64,000 nucleotides of DNA, taken from the NCBI GenBank assembly GCA_029783825.1, contig JAREIK010002645.1, positions 2,246,512 to 2,310,511 on the forward strand, given 5' to 3'. Under the pieces are notes generated by a model, which saw only the letters and a program-made list of their open reading frames with translations, made no database searches and had not been told where the DNA came from. Numbering within the stretch: position 1 is the first letter of the stretch; each line of letters begins with the position of its first letter. The DNA is from Sapria himalayana (lineage: Eukaryota; Streptophyta; Magnoliopsida; Malpighiales; Rafflesiaceae). Of this stretch, positions 21,581-34,579 are shown in pieces. Position numbers and translations under genes: made by a program.

Positions 21581-21722
21581 GCAAAATCAAAAGCAAAATC
21601 AAAAGCAAAATCAAAAGCAAAATCAAAAGCAAAATCAAAAGCAAAATCAAAATCAAAAGCTAGCAAAATCAAAAGCTAGCAAAAACAAAAGCTAGCAAAA
21701 TCAAAAGCTAGCAAAAGCAAAA
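21581..21722. repeat. Minisatellite of gcaaaatcaaaa units downstream of XRN, unit 1
   Basis: Six 12-bp units of gcaaaatcaaaa are followed by about four 16-bp units of gctagcaaaatcaaaa type. The minus-strand frame it opens (AFDF repeats) is an artefact of the repeat. The array differs in unit 2 by single-base deletions and altered spacing. Confidence 0.92.
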
Positions 21723-22127
21723 GTGTGTATATATAAAGTATGAGATTTATTTAGATATATATATATATATATGTCTACAGATGGAACTTGCAGGGACACA
21801 CGTCGTAAATCTATGTGTACTTGGTGAAGAACTAATGAATAACTGATAAGGAATGGTGGAGATGAGAGCATTAGGTTTGATGGGGCAATTTATTAGGAAG
21901 AAGATACGTGTCATCCTGTCTCCTTAGTCTCCTTCACCCCTAAAGATCTTAAGCACCAAAAATCAATTAGATAATAAAATTTACATCACAATTCAAACGG
22001 CAGCAGGAGGAAGAGATACTTTCGAACCCGACACATCCACTGCACGATCCTTTGGAGCCGTAGTTCCGGGATTGGATTGCAAAGGGAGCGGGAATGCTTT
22101 GAAGCTCCACGAAGTCAAAGCCCGTTG

Positions 22128-22306
22128 ACGAGGGTGAGTCAGGGCCTAAGATCAGGCCGAAAGGCGTAGTCGATGGGCAACAAGTGAATATTCCTGTACT
22201 ACCCCTTGTTGGTCCTGAGGGACGGAGGAGGCTAGGTTAGCCGAAAGATGGTTATCGGTTCAAGGATGCAAGGTGCCCCTGGGGTAAGAAGGGGTAGAGA
22301 AAATGC
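22128..22306 (+). pseudogene. Plastid 23S rRNA fragment in nuclear DNA (NUPT), unit 1
   Basis: The segment gagggtgagtcagggcc to gtagagaaaatgc matches, from memory, domain III of plant plastid 23S rRNA, including the conserved bacterial-type aggccgaaaggcgtagtcga. The length is about 180 bp. A small hairpin loop near 22278-22285 appears shortened relative to the plastid gene. It is flanked by AT-rich nuclear sequence and cannot be a functional rRNA gene. The GC-rich 70 bp before it (22060-22127) may have the same origin but I could not place them. Confidence 0.8.
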
Positions 22307-22537
22307 TAATATTTGGGCAAATTATATTTTATTACTCAAAAAATAGTATTTTTAAAGCGTAATACTAATTAAAAATCTAGTTTTGTTCCAAATATTTGTC
22401 ATGTAAATATTTTAAAAAAAAACAAAAACTAATTTTTAAATTTATTTTACTATTTATTGTAAAGAAATAATGAAATATATTTAATTATATTAAGAAATTA
22501 TATATATCAATACTTTCATAAATTATGAGAAATATTT

Positions 22538-22639
22538 CATATGGTTGGGTGGTTGTGATTTTTTACAATATCAAGTATTCGGGTTTGAATACCACTTACA
22601 TTTTAATAAATGTGAGAATTATGTTTTGGGGACTCCCCT
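22538..22639 (+). mobile_element. Short SINE-like insert, unit 1
   Basis: A 102-bp segment is flanked by identical 10-bp repeats agaaatattt (22528-22537 and 22640-22649). Inside are an A-box-like tggttgggtgg (from 22542) and, about 40 bases on, a B-box-like gggtttgaatacc resembling GGTTCGAANCC. This spacing and order suggest a tRNA-derived SINE head with target-site duplications. The tail lacks a clear A-run, so identification is tentative. Confidence 0.4.
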
Positions 22640-22750
22640 AGAAATATTTAAAAATATAAAATGGTACTTTTAATATTTGAAAAAAATCATCAAATTATAA
22701 ATAAATTAAAAATTAGGGCACTTGAATTTATAAGTCATAAATTATCCTAG

Positions 22751-22897
22751 TCTCTCTCTCATGTCCCTCGTCCCCGCCGTCGCCCTCCCCTCTCCCTTGT
22801 CCCTTGCTCATCTCCCCTCTCCTCTCACCTCTTTTCTCGCTCCTCTCCCCTCGCCCCTCCCCGACCATGGAGCTCATCAAGAGGAGAGGGGAGAGGG
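22751..22897. repeat. Polypyrimidine tract with hairpin-forming purine arm, unit 1
   Basis: A C/T-only stretch of about 110 bases is followed by the purine-rich segment gaggagaggggagaggg (22881-22897). The arm ctcccctctcctc (22812-22824) is the exact complement of 22881-22893. It can form a hairpin or a triplex. Unit 2 has about seven extra bases in the pyrimidine part. Confidence 0.7.
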
Positions 22898-22900
22898 ACT

Positions 22901-25900
22901 ATTTATTGATTTGATCACACTTAAATGCCCATTAATATAAGTAAAGTGAAGTTTTACCTACCCACTTAAATGTCCATTAATGATATTACAAGTTTAATTT
23001 GCCCATTTAAATGCTTATTAATGATATTATATTATCTCATTTGAAATTCAGATTCCTCACTTGTCAACTCAATGCTTACTTATATTTTTGCTAAGTCATA
23101 AAAACTTCTACACAATTCAAACTTGTTAGCATTTATTGATCTGGTCATAATATTAGCTAGGTTCTCATGAGTATGAATCATTTGTATATTTACACTTTCT
23201 TCTATTTTTTCTTATACAAAGTAATATTGTATCCTGATATATTTTATCTTCTAGTGAAATGTTGGATTCTTTAATAAGAATAGAGAACTTTGACTATCAC
23301 AAAATAAAATAATTTTATTTTATTTTTGTCAAAGCTCTTCTAGTAGCATCTGTAACCAAATTGCATCTTTGCTTACTTATATAGTTATAATATACTTTAC
23401 ATCTATCATAAAAGTAGACAAAATAGATTATAGTTTTAAAACCTTACATTATCTCCAACAAGATTGAAAACATACCATATATGGTAGACTAATATTATCA
23501 ATATCATCAATATAGTCCACATTAATATAGTTTCTAACAATAAGGTTTGAACCTTTATAACATAATACAATATTTGAGATTCCCCTAATATATCTGAGAA
23601 TGTCTAGTCTTATACAAATCATAGCAAACATCAAATTTCTTACTACTGATGTATATAGTACTTAAGATATCTCTCTTATCTCTTCTTCTGTATTAGGACA
23701 CATACTTGAGAATAACTTGAAATTAATAGGAAATGAGATAGAAATTAGCTTACTATCTTGTATCTTGAAACATCACAAGATCTCATTAAGATAATTTTCT
23801 TAAGAGAATCAAATTTTTTTATTATTTTTATTTCGGTAAAATCTACATTTTTAGAATTGTATGTGCTTCTCAAGTGCTTCATATCAAACTCACTAGCTAA
23901 TTATATATTTAATTCTTGAATTCAACATTTATCGAGGCCTGCTATCAATATGTCATCCACTAATAATAGAATGATGAAGTCATTTTCATCCTCAAATCTT
24001 TTATAGTATATACAATAGTTTGAACTAAGTCTATTATACTCAAGAATAATGATAAAAGAATCAAATCTCATATACCAACATATTGGTGCCTATTTGAGAT
24101 CATATAGAGATTTGTTCATCCAACAAACCTAGTTCTCATTCTCTATTTCAACAAAATTTTTTTGCTATAGCATATAAATTTATTTTTCAAGTTTTGCATG
24201 AATAAATATAGTTTTGACATCTAACTACTCTAAATATAGTTCAAATATAGCACTCAAATTACTAAGGAAAAAATCTCATTAAAATCGATGTATTTTTTCT
24301 AAGCATATCCCTTTAACACCACTCTTACCTGATACCATTCTACTTGATCATTATTATCATACTTAATCTTGTAGACCTATTTCTTCCATGTGGAAAAGAT
24401 ACTAGCTTCCAAGTTTTGTTCTTGTGTAGAGTTTTGATTTCTTCTTTCATTGTTATCCATAGAGACACATCTAAGCTATTTATAGCTTCATGAAATATTA
24501 ATGGTTCATCATCATCTGTTAGAAGATAATATGAAATATTATTCTCCATAATATACTCTGAATACCAAGCTGGCGGCCTTCTATCATGAGTTGGCTTGCT
24601 AACCCCTAGAGCCTCGGACTCAACTTATTCTTGTACCTCATACTCTAGTGCTTCCTACTTAAATACTACAATTTCTTGTGTTAGATTATTTTGTACTTGT
24701 ACAATTGTAGTCTCTGAAACTTTTTTCAATGTGTTATTATTTTCATCCATGCTTTGTAGTTTATTTTTTATAATGATTACATCTCTACTAATAATTATCT
24801 TATGGGTATGAGATCACATTGGTGGTACCTTTTTATTCTTTCAACATACCTTAAAAATATATACTTTTTGGATTTTATATCCAATATTACTTTTATTGGG
24901 TCTTATATATTACATAAGTAGAGCATTCAAAAAAGTATAAAGTAGAGTAATCTATTGGATTATTAGTCCAAATATCCATTAGCATCTTTAAATCAATTAT
25001 AATTGATAGTGTCAGATTTATCACATAATATGTGGTATTGACTGCTTCTGCCTAAAATGGGTTGGGTAGAGTAGCAGTCAACAATATAGCTCTCATTTGT
25101 TCCACAAGAGTTCTATTTTTTCATTTAGTCAATCTATTTTTTTGTGGCATGTATGTGACTATGAACTACCATTTAATACCTTCCCACTTATAAAGAGCAA
25201 TAAACTAACAATTTATATACTCTCTTCCGTTGTCTATCATTAATTACTCAATCCTTTTCTGAGATTCAAGTTTCACTAGTACTTTGAAATCTTTAAAAAC
25301 TAAAAATATATCTCACTTATTCCTGATTAGATATACCCAACATCTTTTTGAAATATTTTGCTCCTCCTTAAAATATTTTTGCTCCTCGAAATATTTTTGG
25401 TGATTTTCATATATCAGAATGAATCAAATCTATATTGCACATTCTCTTAGCAACTAATCTACTGAATGTCAATGTATGCTACTTACTTATAATACAAGAC
25501 TCATAAAAGGTAGATTTACTAATTTGTGCTTTGGAAGTAATTTTCTATTAGAGAAATTCTTTAAACTTTGTTTTTACATGTAGTCTAGTTTGAGATATCA
25601 CATCATCATTGACTCATCATTTATTAACTATTGTAATACATGCATTAGCTTTCTTTATTCTTTTCCTTTTAATCATGAATAGATTTACAATGATTTTTTC
25701 CCCTTCATAATAACAAATATGCATCTTATAATTTTTATCATCTCAATTTTGATATTAGTCTTGCATCTAAGACTATCTATTTGTCCCAATCACAATAGAT
25801 TTTTATTCAAATTCTTCACATGTCGTACCTCTTGAATATTGTGAACCATACCATCAAATATTTTTATTTTGATAATACTAATACTAATAATCTTCAATAC

Positions 25901-27290
25901 ATATTTAACATCCATGTGTATATAACATCTTGAGATTGGTTCATATTTGTGGAACTAATCTCGTCAAGATGTCATGTACCATAAAACTCATAAGTATGGT
26001 AACCAAATATTACCAAATTACTTTATACTTTCAATTGTTCTCACTTTATTGTATAGGATGCTATCATCATCATAGATACTTATAATATTCTATTGAGTAT
26101 TTGAAGACTTATCATTTCCACTCTTTTTTATACTAACAATCTCTTTTAAAGTATCATTTCTTATCATAGTTATAACATATAATATTCTTCTTACTTAATT
26201 TTGATCTACTATAATTCTAACTCCTACCAGGAACATGCTCAATTGATCTCTCTCATATTATTATCAAAGCTTCTTCTAATATAGTAACTACAATATCATT
26301 GAAAACTAGATAGTCCATAAGGATAAAATTCATGAGATTGACGATGAGTCAATCGTACAAATCAGGTAGACTTTAAAATAAAATCTCAACACATTCAACT
26401 TCTTTTATTTTATGACATAGAGTAGTAAGTTAAAAAAATAGAGTATTAAATGTGTTGATATTATTAGTTACCATAGTGGATTTCATCATTCGAAGAGTGT
26501 ACAATCTCATATTTAAGAAAATCTTGTTATAAAGTGATTTCTCCTCATATGTTCTTATGAGAGTATCCTAAATTTTCTTTGTCGTATTCTTTTGTATCAC
26601 ATTGGAGTGGACATTAACAACTAGTGCCAAATGAAGATCGGCAATTATTTTATCATTTATCTCATTCCACTAATCATTAGTAATTTTGATGATTTTTTTT
26701 CCAATTGCATCAAGTAATTATTTTTCCTTTATTTTTGTCTTAATTTTCATTTTACATAATATAAATTTATTCCCATTAAATTTTTATATTTCAAATTGTA
26801 CTATCATTTGTTTTACTTTTATAAAGAATTATATGCAAGGATAGTAGTAACTATTTGTATTAATACACTAAGAAAGTTCCTACATAAGTAGTGAGGTTGC
26901 AATACCCTTTAAAAATTATAAACCTTTAAGACCCTTATCACTCGTTTGACGAAACTTTTCTAAACATGCATTAACCACAAAATTTATTATATTAAACCCC
27001 ACATTTGATATCACTGTTATAAAAATAGAACTTGTAATAATAATTTGAAAACAAAAATTTCAACCCTAAAATAATAAAAAAAACAAGACAATAAATCTAA
27101 TATAAGCTAAATGAAATTGAGATTGGAATAGATTACAATGGTGGAGAAACTTAATTCTATAGAATAAAAATTAGAAATCTCAAATAAATTTTCAATGTGG
27201 ACAATGTGAAGTTTCATCTAACCACGTAATTGTCCATTAATGTTACCCACTTAAATGTCGATGTGTCAATGGTTGGGAGAAATATTAAGT
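22901..27290 (-). mobile_element. Degenerate Ty1/Copia element C on the minus strand, unit 1
   Basis: Minus-strand translation gives a Copia order from high to low coordinates. Gag is near 26250-26780 (LYTLRMM, NTFNTLF, a knuckle-like CYNYDKK). Integrase is near 25040-25200 (NRTLVEQMRAML). The start of reverse transcriptase is near 24380-24549 (FHEAINSLDVSLW, LHKNKTWKLV). RNase H is near 23480-23620 (RYIRGISNIVLCY). Many stops are present. LTR-like ends sharing gtgaagttt and tgtccattaatg occur near 22940-22990 and 27205-27250. A primer-site-like tgatatcaaatg (minus strand) lies near 27000. The left LTR appears truncated against the polypyrimidine tract. Confidence 0.8.
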
Positions 27291-28764
27291 TTATAATGTT
27301 GAGTTTGCCGAAACATAAATATTTTATATTTTAATGTATTTTTTTAATTATTAAATATTTAATTTTTTTTTGTAAATATTTTATGTTTGATCTACTTAAT
27401 CATAATTTGGCCAAATATAAAAAATTGTAAATAAATAATACTTTTTAGAGAAGTGATTGATAAACAAAAATAAGAAATATAGGTAGTCAAATTTTTTTTC
27501 AAGTAAGTTGCTCTGCCTTTCTCTGCCTCCTAAAAATACTAGGGGATACCAAAACCATGTAGCCATATATATATATATATTATTGGTGATGTGTCAAGAG
27601 GCTAATTTGAATTGATGGGAAGGAAAAAAAAAACAACAATGGAGGGGTGGATGTGGGATGCATTTGGCATGTCTCACCAATGCCAAGGAGTCATTAATTT
27701 GGCACCAAGAGATTGGTTACAATTAACTAAAGACTATTTCTCTTGATATTTCATTTTTGAGATATTCTCACTCAAATCTCAATATTCTAACTCATTTTCA
27801 TCTTCTTAAACTCTGAATAGATCAAAAGATTGTATCATTCATCAAAAAAATATATCAATCTATAATATAAAGCTCAACACCAATGTGAATAAAATGGTAG
27901 AAAAATGATCTTTATTCATTCATTAATTGTATATACATTGTTTACAAAACAACTTTGAAATTTAAAAAGGAAAAAAAATAAAAAAATCTACTAGGAAAAA
28001 ATAAACAAAAAATCCTAAATATATACTTAGTGTCATGACTTCCTGACACTTCCACACGAGAGTCACGAATTGCTTGGTTTGATTAGTTAAATATAACGTG
28101 AATTAAAATATTTTAAAATCCAATATGAGTGATTTTTGCATTTTTTAATGGTGAGCATTTTTAAATTTAGTAATTTATTCATATAGTGCATGTACAAATA
28201 GATCCAAAATAAATCCAAAATAGATCCAAAATAAATGAATTTATATTAAAATATTGAGAAAAAAATTTATGAATAGTATTATCTATGTTCAACTGCATGT
28301 ACGTAAAAAGTTGCAAACAAGTTGATAACAACTTTTGCCATTCCATTTTTTATGTTTGTTTCATTTTAAAATATTCACAATCTCAAAATTTAGTAAAATC
28401 AAGTAAAAAACAGATTAGGATCCCTTAAATTTAGCCATTTAAAATAGATCAATTTTCAGAGAATATTATAAATATGTATAAACTATCAATGTTAAAGTAT
28501 TCACATGTAACGGTAGTGTCATTTATACGAAATGACCTCTATAACCATGTACATAACAAGATTTAAAAAAAAAAGCATTTAAATGCTCTACCAAAACCAT
28601 CACATAGATCTGTAAACTTCAGAATTTGATCTGGTCATTAATATTTTTTCTACTTGGAAAAAATATGAGTGAGCAGATAATGCCCAATATAAAAATATCA
28701 AAGAAAACATGAAAAAATACATGTTTTATTTCCATTGCCACATATATTTTCTAATATATAATTT
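27291..28764. other. AT-rich intergenic stretch to the end of unit 1
   Basis: No coding similarity was found. It contains an (AT)n run near 27566-27583 and a short gatccaaaataaa tandem near 28200-28240. It ends at the duplication junction, where Copia A sequence restarts. Confidence 0.6.
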
Positions 28765-30229
28765 GATCTTGAGTCTATTACTGAACCAGATCTTGAACCT
28801 GTACTAGAAGTATCTATTCCCTACACCATTGTACGAGATAGACAAAGGAAGATGAATGTAGGTCCTCCTTTGAGATACTGCTTTAATGAATTTATAGGGT
28901 TTTCCCTACAAGTTTTCGAAAAGATTGATAATTCTAAACCATCCTCCTTCGGTTATACTATTAAATGTACTGAATTTGAGTCATTGTTGGTTGTCATGAA
29001 TGAAGAGATTGAATCTCTTCATAAGAATGATACTTGGGTTATTGTACCAAAACCAAAAAAGAGAAAGATAATTTCTTACAAATGGGTTTTCAAGAAGAAA
29101 GTTGATGCCTCTATAGCTGGTGGTGTAAAGTTCAAGGTATGTCTAGTTACAAGAGGGTTCAGTCAGAAAGAGAGTGTCAATTGCAGTGAGATATTCTTTC
29201 ATGTAGTTTGAGATATCTCAATCAGGGTGCTTCTAGCTTTAGTGGCATATCAGTTACTTGAACTTTAGCAATTAGATGTTAAAACTGTCTTTCTTCATGG
29301 AGATTTGGATAAAGAAATTTACATGAGTCAACCTGAGAGTTTTGAGGTATCAGGTAAGGAAACCCATATGTGCAAGCTTCTTAAGTCTCTCTATGGACTT
29401 AAACAATTTTTTCGTCAATGATACAAGAGATTTGACTATTTCATGACTACTCTTGGATACAATAGGTGTGACCATTATTGTTATATCTATTTCAAAAGGA
29501 ACATGGATGAGTCATATATCTACTTGCTATTTATAGATGATATGCTCTTTGCTGCCAGAAATAAATCTAACATTTAGGAACTGAAAGATCACCTCAATTC
29601 TGAATTTGATATGAAAGATATTGGATGAGCAAAAAAAATTTTGGATATGTAAATATTCAAAGATAGAATTAAAGAAAATTATTTCTTTCACAAAAATAAT
29701 ATATTTAGAAAATTCTATATAGATTTGGAATGACTTCTTTTAAATCTCTATCTATTGTCATATGCCTCTAACCTCCACTTATCATTAGACTTTTGTCACC
29801 AATCTGAATCTAATAAGGAATAAATGTCTAAGGTTTTTTATTCCAATGCTATTGGGAGTCTCATGTATCTTATGGTGTTCACTCAACCTAATATTACTAA
29901 TGTAGTAAGTGTAGTGAGTAGGTTATGATAAACCCTAGTTAAAAGTACTAGAAAGCTATTAAAAAGATAATCAGGTATCTCATGGGGACTTCTGATGTTG
30001 GATTGATATTTGGTAATGAATCTCAACTCATGTTGGCGAGATATTCTGATTATGACTTTGCAGGAGATGTTGACAGTAGATCGTATATGACTGGCTACGC
30101 CTTCACTGTATGTGACTCTATACTTAGCTGGAAATCCACTCTGCAATCTATTGTTATTTTATCCTCTACTGAAGCAGAGTATATGGCTCTAACTGAAGCT
30201 ACGAAGGAAGGGATATGGTTGATATAACC
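28765..30229 (+). mobile_element. Copia element A, truncated second copy
   Basis: This equals 3066-4530 with a few substitutions (for example near 28930, where two adjacent codons differ). It holds the reverse transcriptase start, FIDDML-type site and RNase H (SSTEAEYMALTEA, ending at 30227). Its left edge is the duplication junction and not a transposon end. Confidence 0.85.
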
Positions 30230-30697
30230 AAATATTTTTATGTTGTAATATTTTAAATGTAAGTGCAAGAATTAAAAAATTAAGAGAAACTATGAATGTA
30301 TCAAATAACAATAATGGGGGTCCCACTACCAGGTCAATGGGCCAAAAAAATATTTAAGTAGAATCCAGTCCATTCAAGTTATTTGACCCACTCCGATATT
30401 GAAAACCTATAAATATTTAATATATATATGTTTTTAGTACTATTTAGTGGTGCTTTGAGCATGCAATTTTTCTAATTATTGGAATACTTTTCTTGCACGT
30501 TTCTTCATTTTCTTTTCTTCTGATTCTATAATATTTTTTGGTTATTAATCTATAGGTGGTTAAGTACTTTTCTGGTGGATGTAATTAGTCCTGTTAAACT
30601 ACTAGTGAACCACATTATTTATGTGTGTTTCTATTGTAGTTTTATTTTTTTATTTTTTTGCTGATTCATTATTGATCATCATATTTGTAATCACAAT

Positions 30698-32998
30698 TGC
30701 AAGCGAAACTAACAGCTATCAATCATCCATTCTTTGAAAATACATAATTAGACTGACTTATGAACTATCTGATATAGTATAAATAATTGTGTCCTTACTC
30801 CTTAAGCAATTTAACAATCACCTTCTCCATCACATCCTTTATTATTAGGGTCAATCTCCTTTGGTGTTCAATTGATGATTTTGCATTATCTTCCATCATA
30901 TCTTGTGCATACATATTGAGGTACTAATTTCTTTTTTATCTTCTAGTGGCTATACTATTGTCTCGATATGTTATTTTATCTTTTTCACTGTGACCTCTAT
31001 TTCTTTAGTCAACACTATTGAAATGATAATTGGGTTTATCTTCTTTTTTCCCATGAAAGCATAATGAAGGTGCCTTGGCAATGCTTCCAATAAAATCTTA
31101 TTTGGAGTTATCTATATTTCAGGAGGCTCTTCTTGTAGCACTACGACTTTATCAAAAGCTATGACACAACTACTATGAATCTCAAATAAATGTCATGACT
31201 TTGAGATTCATAGTTACTTTTTTATCTAGTATGCTTTGGATAATGTCATGATCTTGTCTTTTTCTTTTTAAAGTAGTTGTGCCATGGATAGAAAATATAT
31301 CGTGGCTTCTTCATGTATCTTATTTTTTCAACAATGTCATATTTTTTTCATCATCAATAATTTTTTCCTTCAATAATCTAGTTTTTGTAGTCGCGAGTTC
31401 TTCAAAGGTCATGATTTCTTTATACCAACAAAATCAACCTTTTTATCTTTGATCTTCATTAATAATGGTCCTTGCTTCTTCTTTTTCACCCAGCACTTCA
31501 TCAATCAATAATGAGACTTCTTCTAATTATAATCTTTCTATGATCTCAAGCATTTCCTCAATGATTTATCTGTGTTATTTACATGGGAATATTGAGTATT
31601 AGTTACATTTATCACAACTTTGTAGTGGCTTGTCTTTCCTTTGTTTCTATTATGACTTCGAGAAATGTCATGAAAAAATAACATATTTAATCTTTAAGGC
31701 CTAATATAACTTTTTTTTAATTCTAAAATTACTTTTAATTCTTTGATTTCTTACTTTTCTTCGGGCCAAAAATTGTCTAGGAAATCTTTCGGTCTGAATT
31801 CTACATTTTATCTTTTGAGTGTGCAAATAAGGCTATATATTTTCTAATATTTTTCCTTGTCATCATCTAGAATTTGTTGACATTTGTATCGGTTAAACTT
31901 CACTTATTTTTTGTTCACATGAAGTATAAATTCTTCATTATTAATTTCAAGCATGGTCATCTCAAGCTCAATTGTGCATTTAAATTTTCTTCTATATCCA
32001 TCACTACAAAATCTATAAGGAGAATAAACTTTTCTATATTTACAAGCACATCTTCAATTATCCCTCTTAGAAACTTAGTTGATTGGTCTGTCATCTATAG
32101 TGAAATATAAGTTGGAGTTATCTCACCTATAATCAACCTCTATATTATAAACAATAGCATCAGGTCGATAGTTACTCCAAAGTCATATAATATCTTCCAG
32201 TAGGTGTGCTCCTCGATAATGTACAAAATTATATAACTCTAATTTTTTTAGTTTTCTCAGGAATTTATGTTAAATAATCATTTTTCACTTCTTGATAAAG
32301 CTTCTATGTAATATAATATTTATGTTGAATAAGTCTCTAATTTTTTTTTCTTACCCATCATACATTTTGGAAAGTTTATGTAATATAATATTTATGAAAA
32401 AGCTTCTACGAGGTGTACATCTAATTCCAACTTTTTGAAGATGTTCAAAAATTGGCCAAATTATTTTCCAACTTATCCTTTCTAAATTACTATGAAAAAA
32501 TGAAGAATATATCAAAGAATTTAATGACCATCTATATACTCATTATTTGGCATGTCTTCTTTGTACTTGTTGCTTTGGTACATTTGCATCTCTTCCTTCA
32601 ATTTTACTTTATTTATAACATAAAATTTTGATGTCGTGGTAGTAGGTGCCACAACATTGTTAAATACAACTTCATCTTCTACTGCTGCATCTCCTTTAGA
32701 TTTTTATTTTATTTTCTACTCTTCTATTTCTTTACTAATTTTGAGTATTATGAACATATATCTCTATAAATTTGTCTCATTATTACGAGGTGATCCATTG
32801 ATGTTCTTCTCCTTCAATATGAGTGCTAATTATCCAATTATCACTCATATAAGATATTTATCAACTAAAGATTTTTACAACCAAGGATAATCTCCTTGTA
32901 GCTGTCTTTGGTATTTTATTATCAAAATGATATTTATTCTATTCATAAGTTATCCATATTTTTGCTCCTCTTAGATAATATGCCAACTACATTTGATG
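30698..32998 (-). mobile_element. Degenerate Ty3/Gypsy remnant, unit 2
   Basis: This is the second copy of 5000-7300, with only scattered substitutions and a one-base T-run difference just upstream. It has the same gag-linker, protease and reverse transcriptase pieces on the minus strand. Confidence 0.7.
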
Positions 32999-33067
32999 GA
33001 TATTTTAAGTATGCAATTATATTTTCTTATCATAATAGTCATGAAGGATGTTAAATAATAAGGTAAT

Positions 33068-34218
33068 AATTGTGTTTGAGATTTTGGCTTCACAAGTACC
33101 ATATTTATATATTTAACAAACATCACCCTAGTAATTCTACATATGGAAGTCATATAAAAAGAAATTATTGTAGGATTGTTACTACCTAATGAAATACATC
33201 CCATTAGATATGCTTCATGCCTTATGTATCATTATCCATCACAGTCAATACATGACTCCCAATAATGGTATAACTCTAGGTCTAGGTTATATATTCTTCG
33301 TAAATTTCACATTTTTTTAAGGTTAGTTTTTCTAGAAAATATATAATAGGATGGTCATAATTTCATTTTGTACTTTTGGCTTCATAAGCACTATACTTGA
33401 ATCTATTTTAATTATATATATTTAAATCTCTAGGCAAGACGTTCTACATAAATTCCATATTATTTGAAGGCTAGCTTTTCTAGAAAATGCAAAATAGAAT
33501 GACCATAATTTCATTTGTACTTTTGGCTTCAGAAGCATCATACTCACATCAATTTAAATTTTATAAATTTAGGATTTTCACACATAAATTCATCACCCGA
33601 GCTAGAAATAGGTGTTTCACTTTATGTAATGTCATTCTTATGAGTGTGTCTCTATTATTACTTTTGAGAGTGTTAAAAACTCATAGTTAGTTGATATGAT
33701 CCTAAAATTTAGTTGAGCAATGATCTTTCATATAATACAGCTTCGTAAGTTATTTAGTCATACAAATAATAAAGTAGACATAAGTCTAGATATTGATCAC
33801 ATAATGATTATTTTAATTATTTGATCAATCAATAATGAACTATCAATTGTACAAGTTAAATATATATGCCCAGTCTTTAAAAATATACTTATGCTATATG
33901 GTTAGTGTACATACTTGTACATAATGATATTTCTTAGTATCTAACCAATATTATATTAGATTGTTAGATGAATAGTAGATTAGTGTTAAAACACTCATAT
34001 TTCTATTTGACATATAATGTGACTATTATTCATTAGATTGTCACTATTAACGATGATCCCTATTAGTTATCATTTCAATATTTCAACACTGAAATACTGT
34101 CTTTTCATGCAATGATCATTCATACATCTAATCATTTTATGCAGTACTTTAACTGTCATTGATAATTATTTCGAGTATATACTTCTATTCTCTAACTTTT
34201 AATTGTCTTAACAACATG
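33068..34218. repeat. Gypsy-flanking repeat family member, unit 2
   Basis: This is the second copy of 7370-8520. A small cluster of substitutions lies near 33190-33285 (for example aatgaaataca where unit 1 has aataaaataca). Confidence 0.5.
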
Positions 34219-34265
34219 AGACAATATGATGCTAATTATATTTTTGCTTTTGATTAATATATATT

Positions 34266-34310
34266 TAGGTTTATATAGTTATATATTTTATATATAACTA
34301 TATAAACCTA
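34266..34310. repeat. Perfect 20-bp-arm AT-rich hairpin, unit 2
   Basis: This is identical to 8568-8612 of unit 1, with both arms unmutated. Confidence 0.7.
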
Positions 34311-34579
34311 TATTTTGTAAATCATATAAACTTTTTTTGTTAATAGTGTTTTTTTAAAAATTAAGTTTTGTAATATATTAAGCATATTTTCGGATTTATA
34401 AATAAAATACACCAAAATATAAATATTTTTCGTTTTAATGCAATTTTTTTAAAGTTTTTTTAGAATGAGAGCAGAATATAAATATTTTTATTTTATGTAT
34501 TTTTTACATATTATTTCTCAATAAATTTCCTAAACAAATATTGTAAAATACTTTAATATATATAATTTAACTTCCCAAG

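Larger units (their letters stand above)
3066..28764. repeat. Tandem segmental duplication, unit 1 (about 25.7 kb)
   Basis: Bases from 3066 onward are reproduced almost exactly from 28765 onward, in the same order and orientation, with the offset varying between about 25693 and 25701 because of small indels. Unit 1 keeps the original left context, because the Copia A frame runs unbroken across 3065/3066. Its right end abuts the start of unit 2 directly. The only identity at the junction is one T (3065, 28764 and 54465). Differences between units are sparse substitutions and homopolymer or microsatellite indels, roughly 0.2-0.3% by eye. Confidence 0.95.

Noticed and set aside
21349..21672. Minus-strand frame with repeated AFDF residues (also at 47045-47365)
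   Set aside because: It is the translation of the gcaaaatcaaaa minisatellite and the antisense of XRN exon 22, and is not a protein.
22128..22306. Functional rRNA gene
   Set aside because: Only about 180 bases of 23S domain III are present, flanked by nuclear AT-rich sequence. It is an organelle-derived fragment.
28765..30229. An independent Copia A insertion in unit 2
   Set aside because: Its left edge is the duplication breakpoint in mid-frame, and its flanks on the right match unit 1 exactly. It was copied, not inserted.
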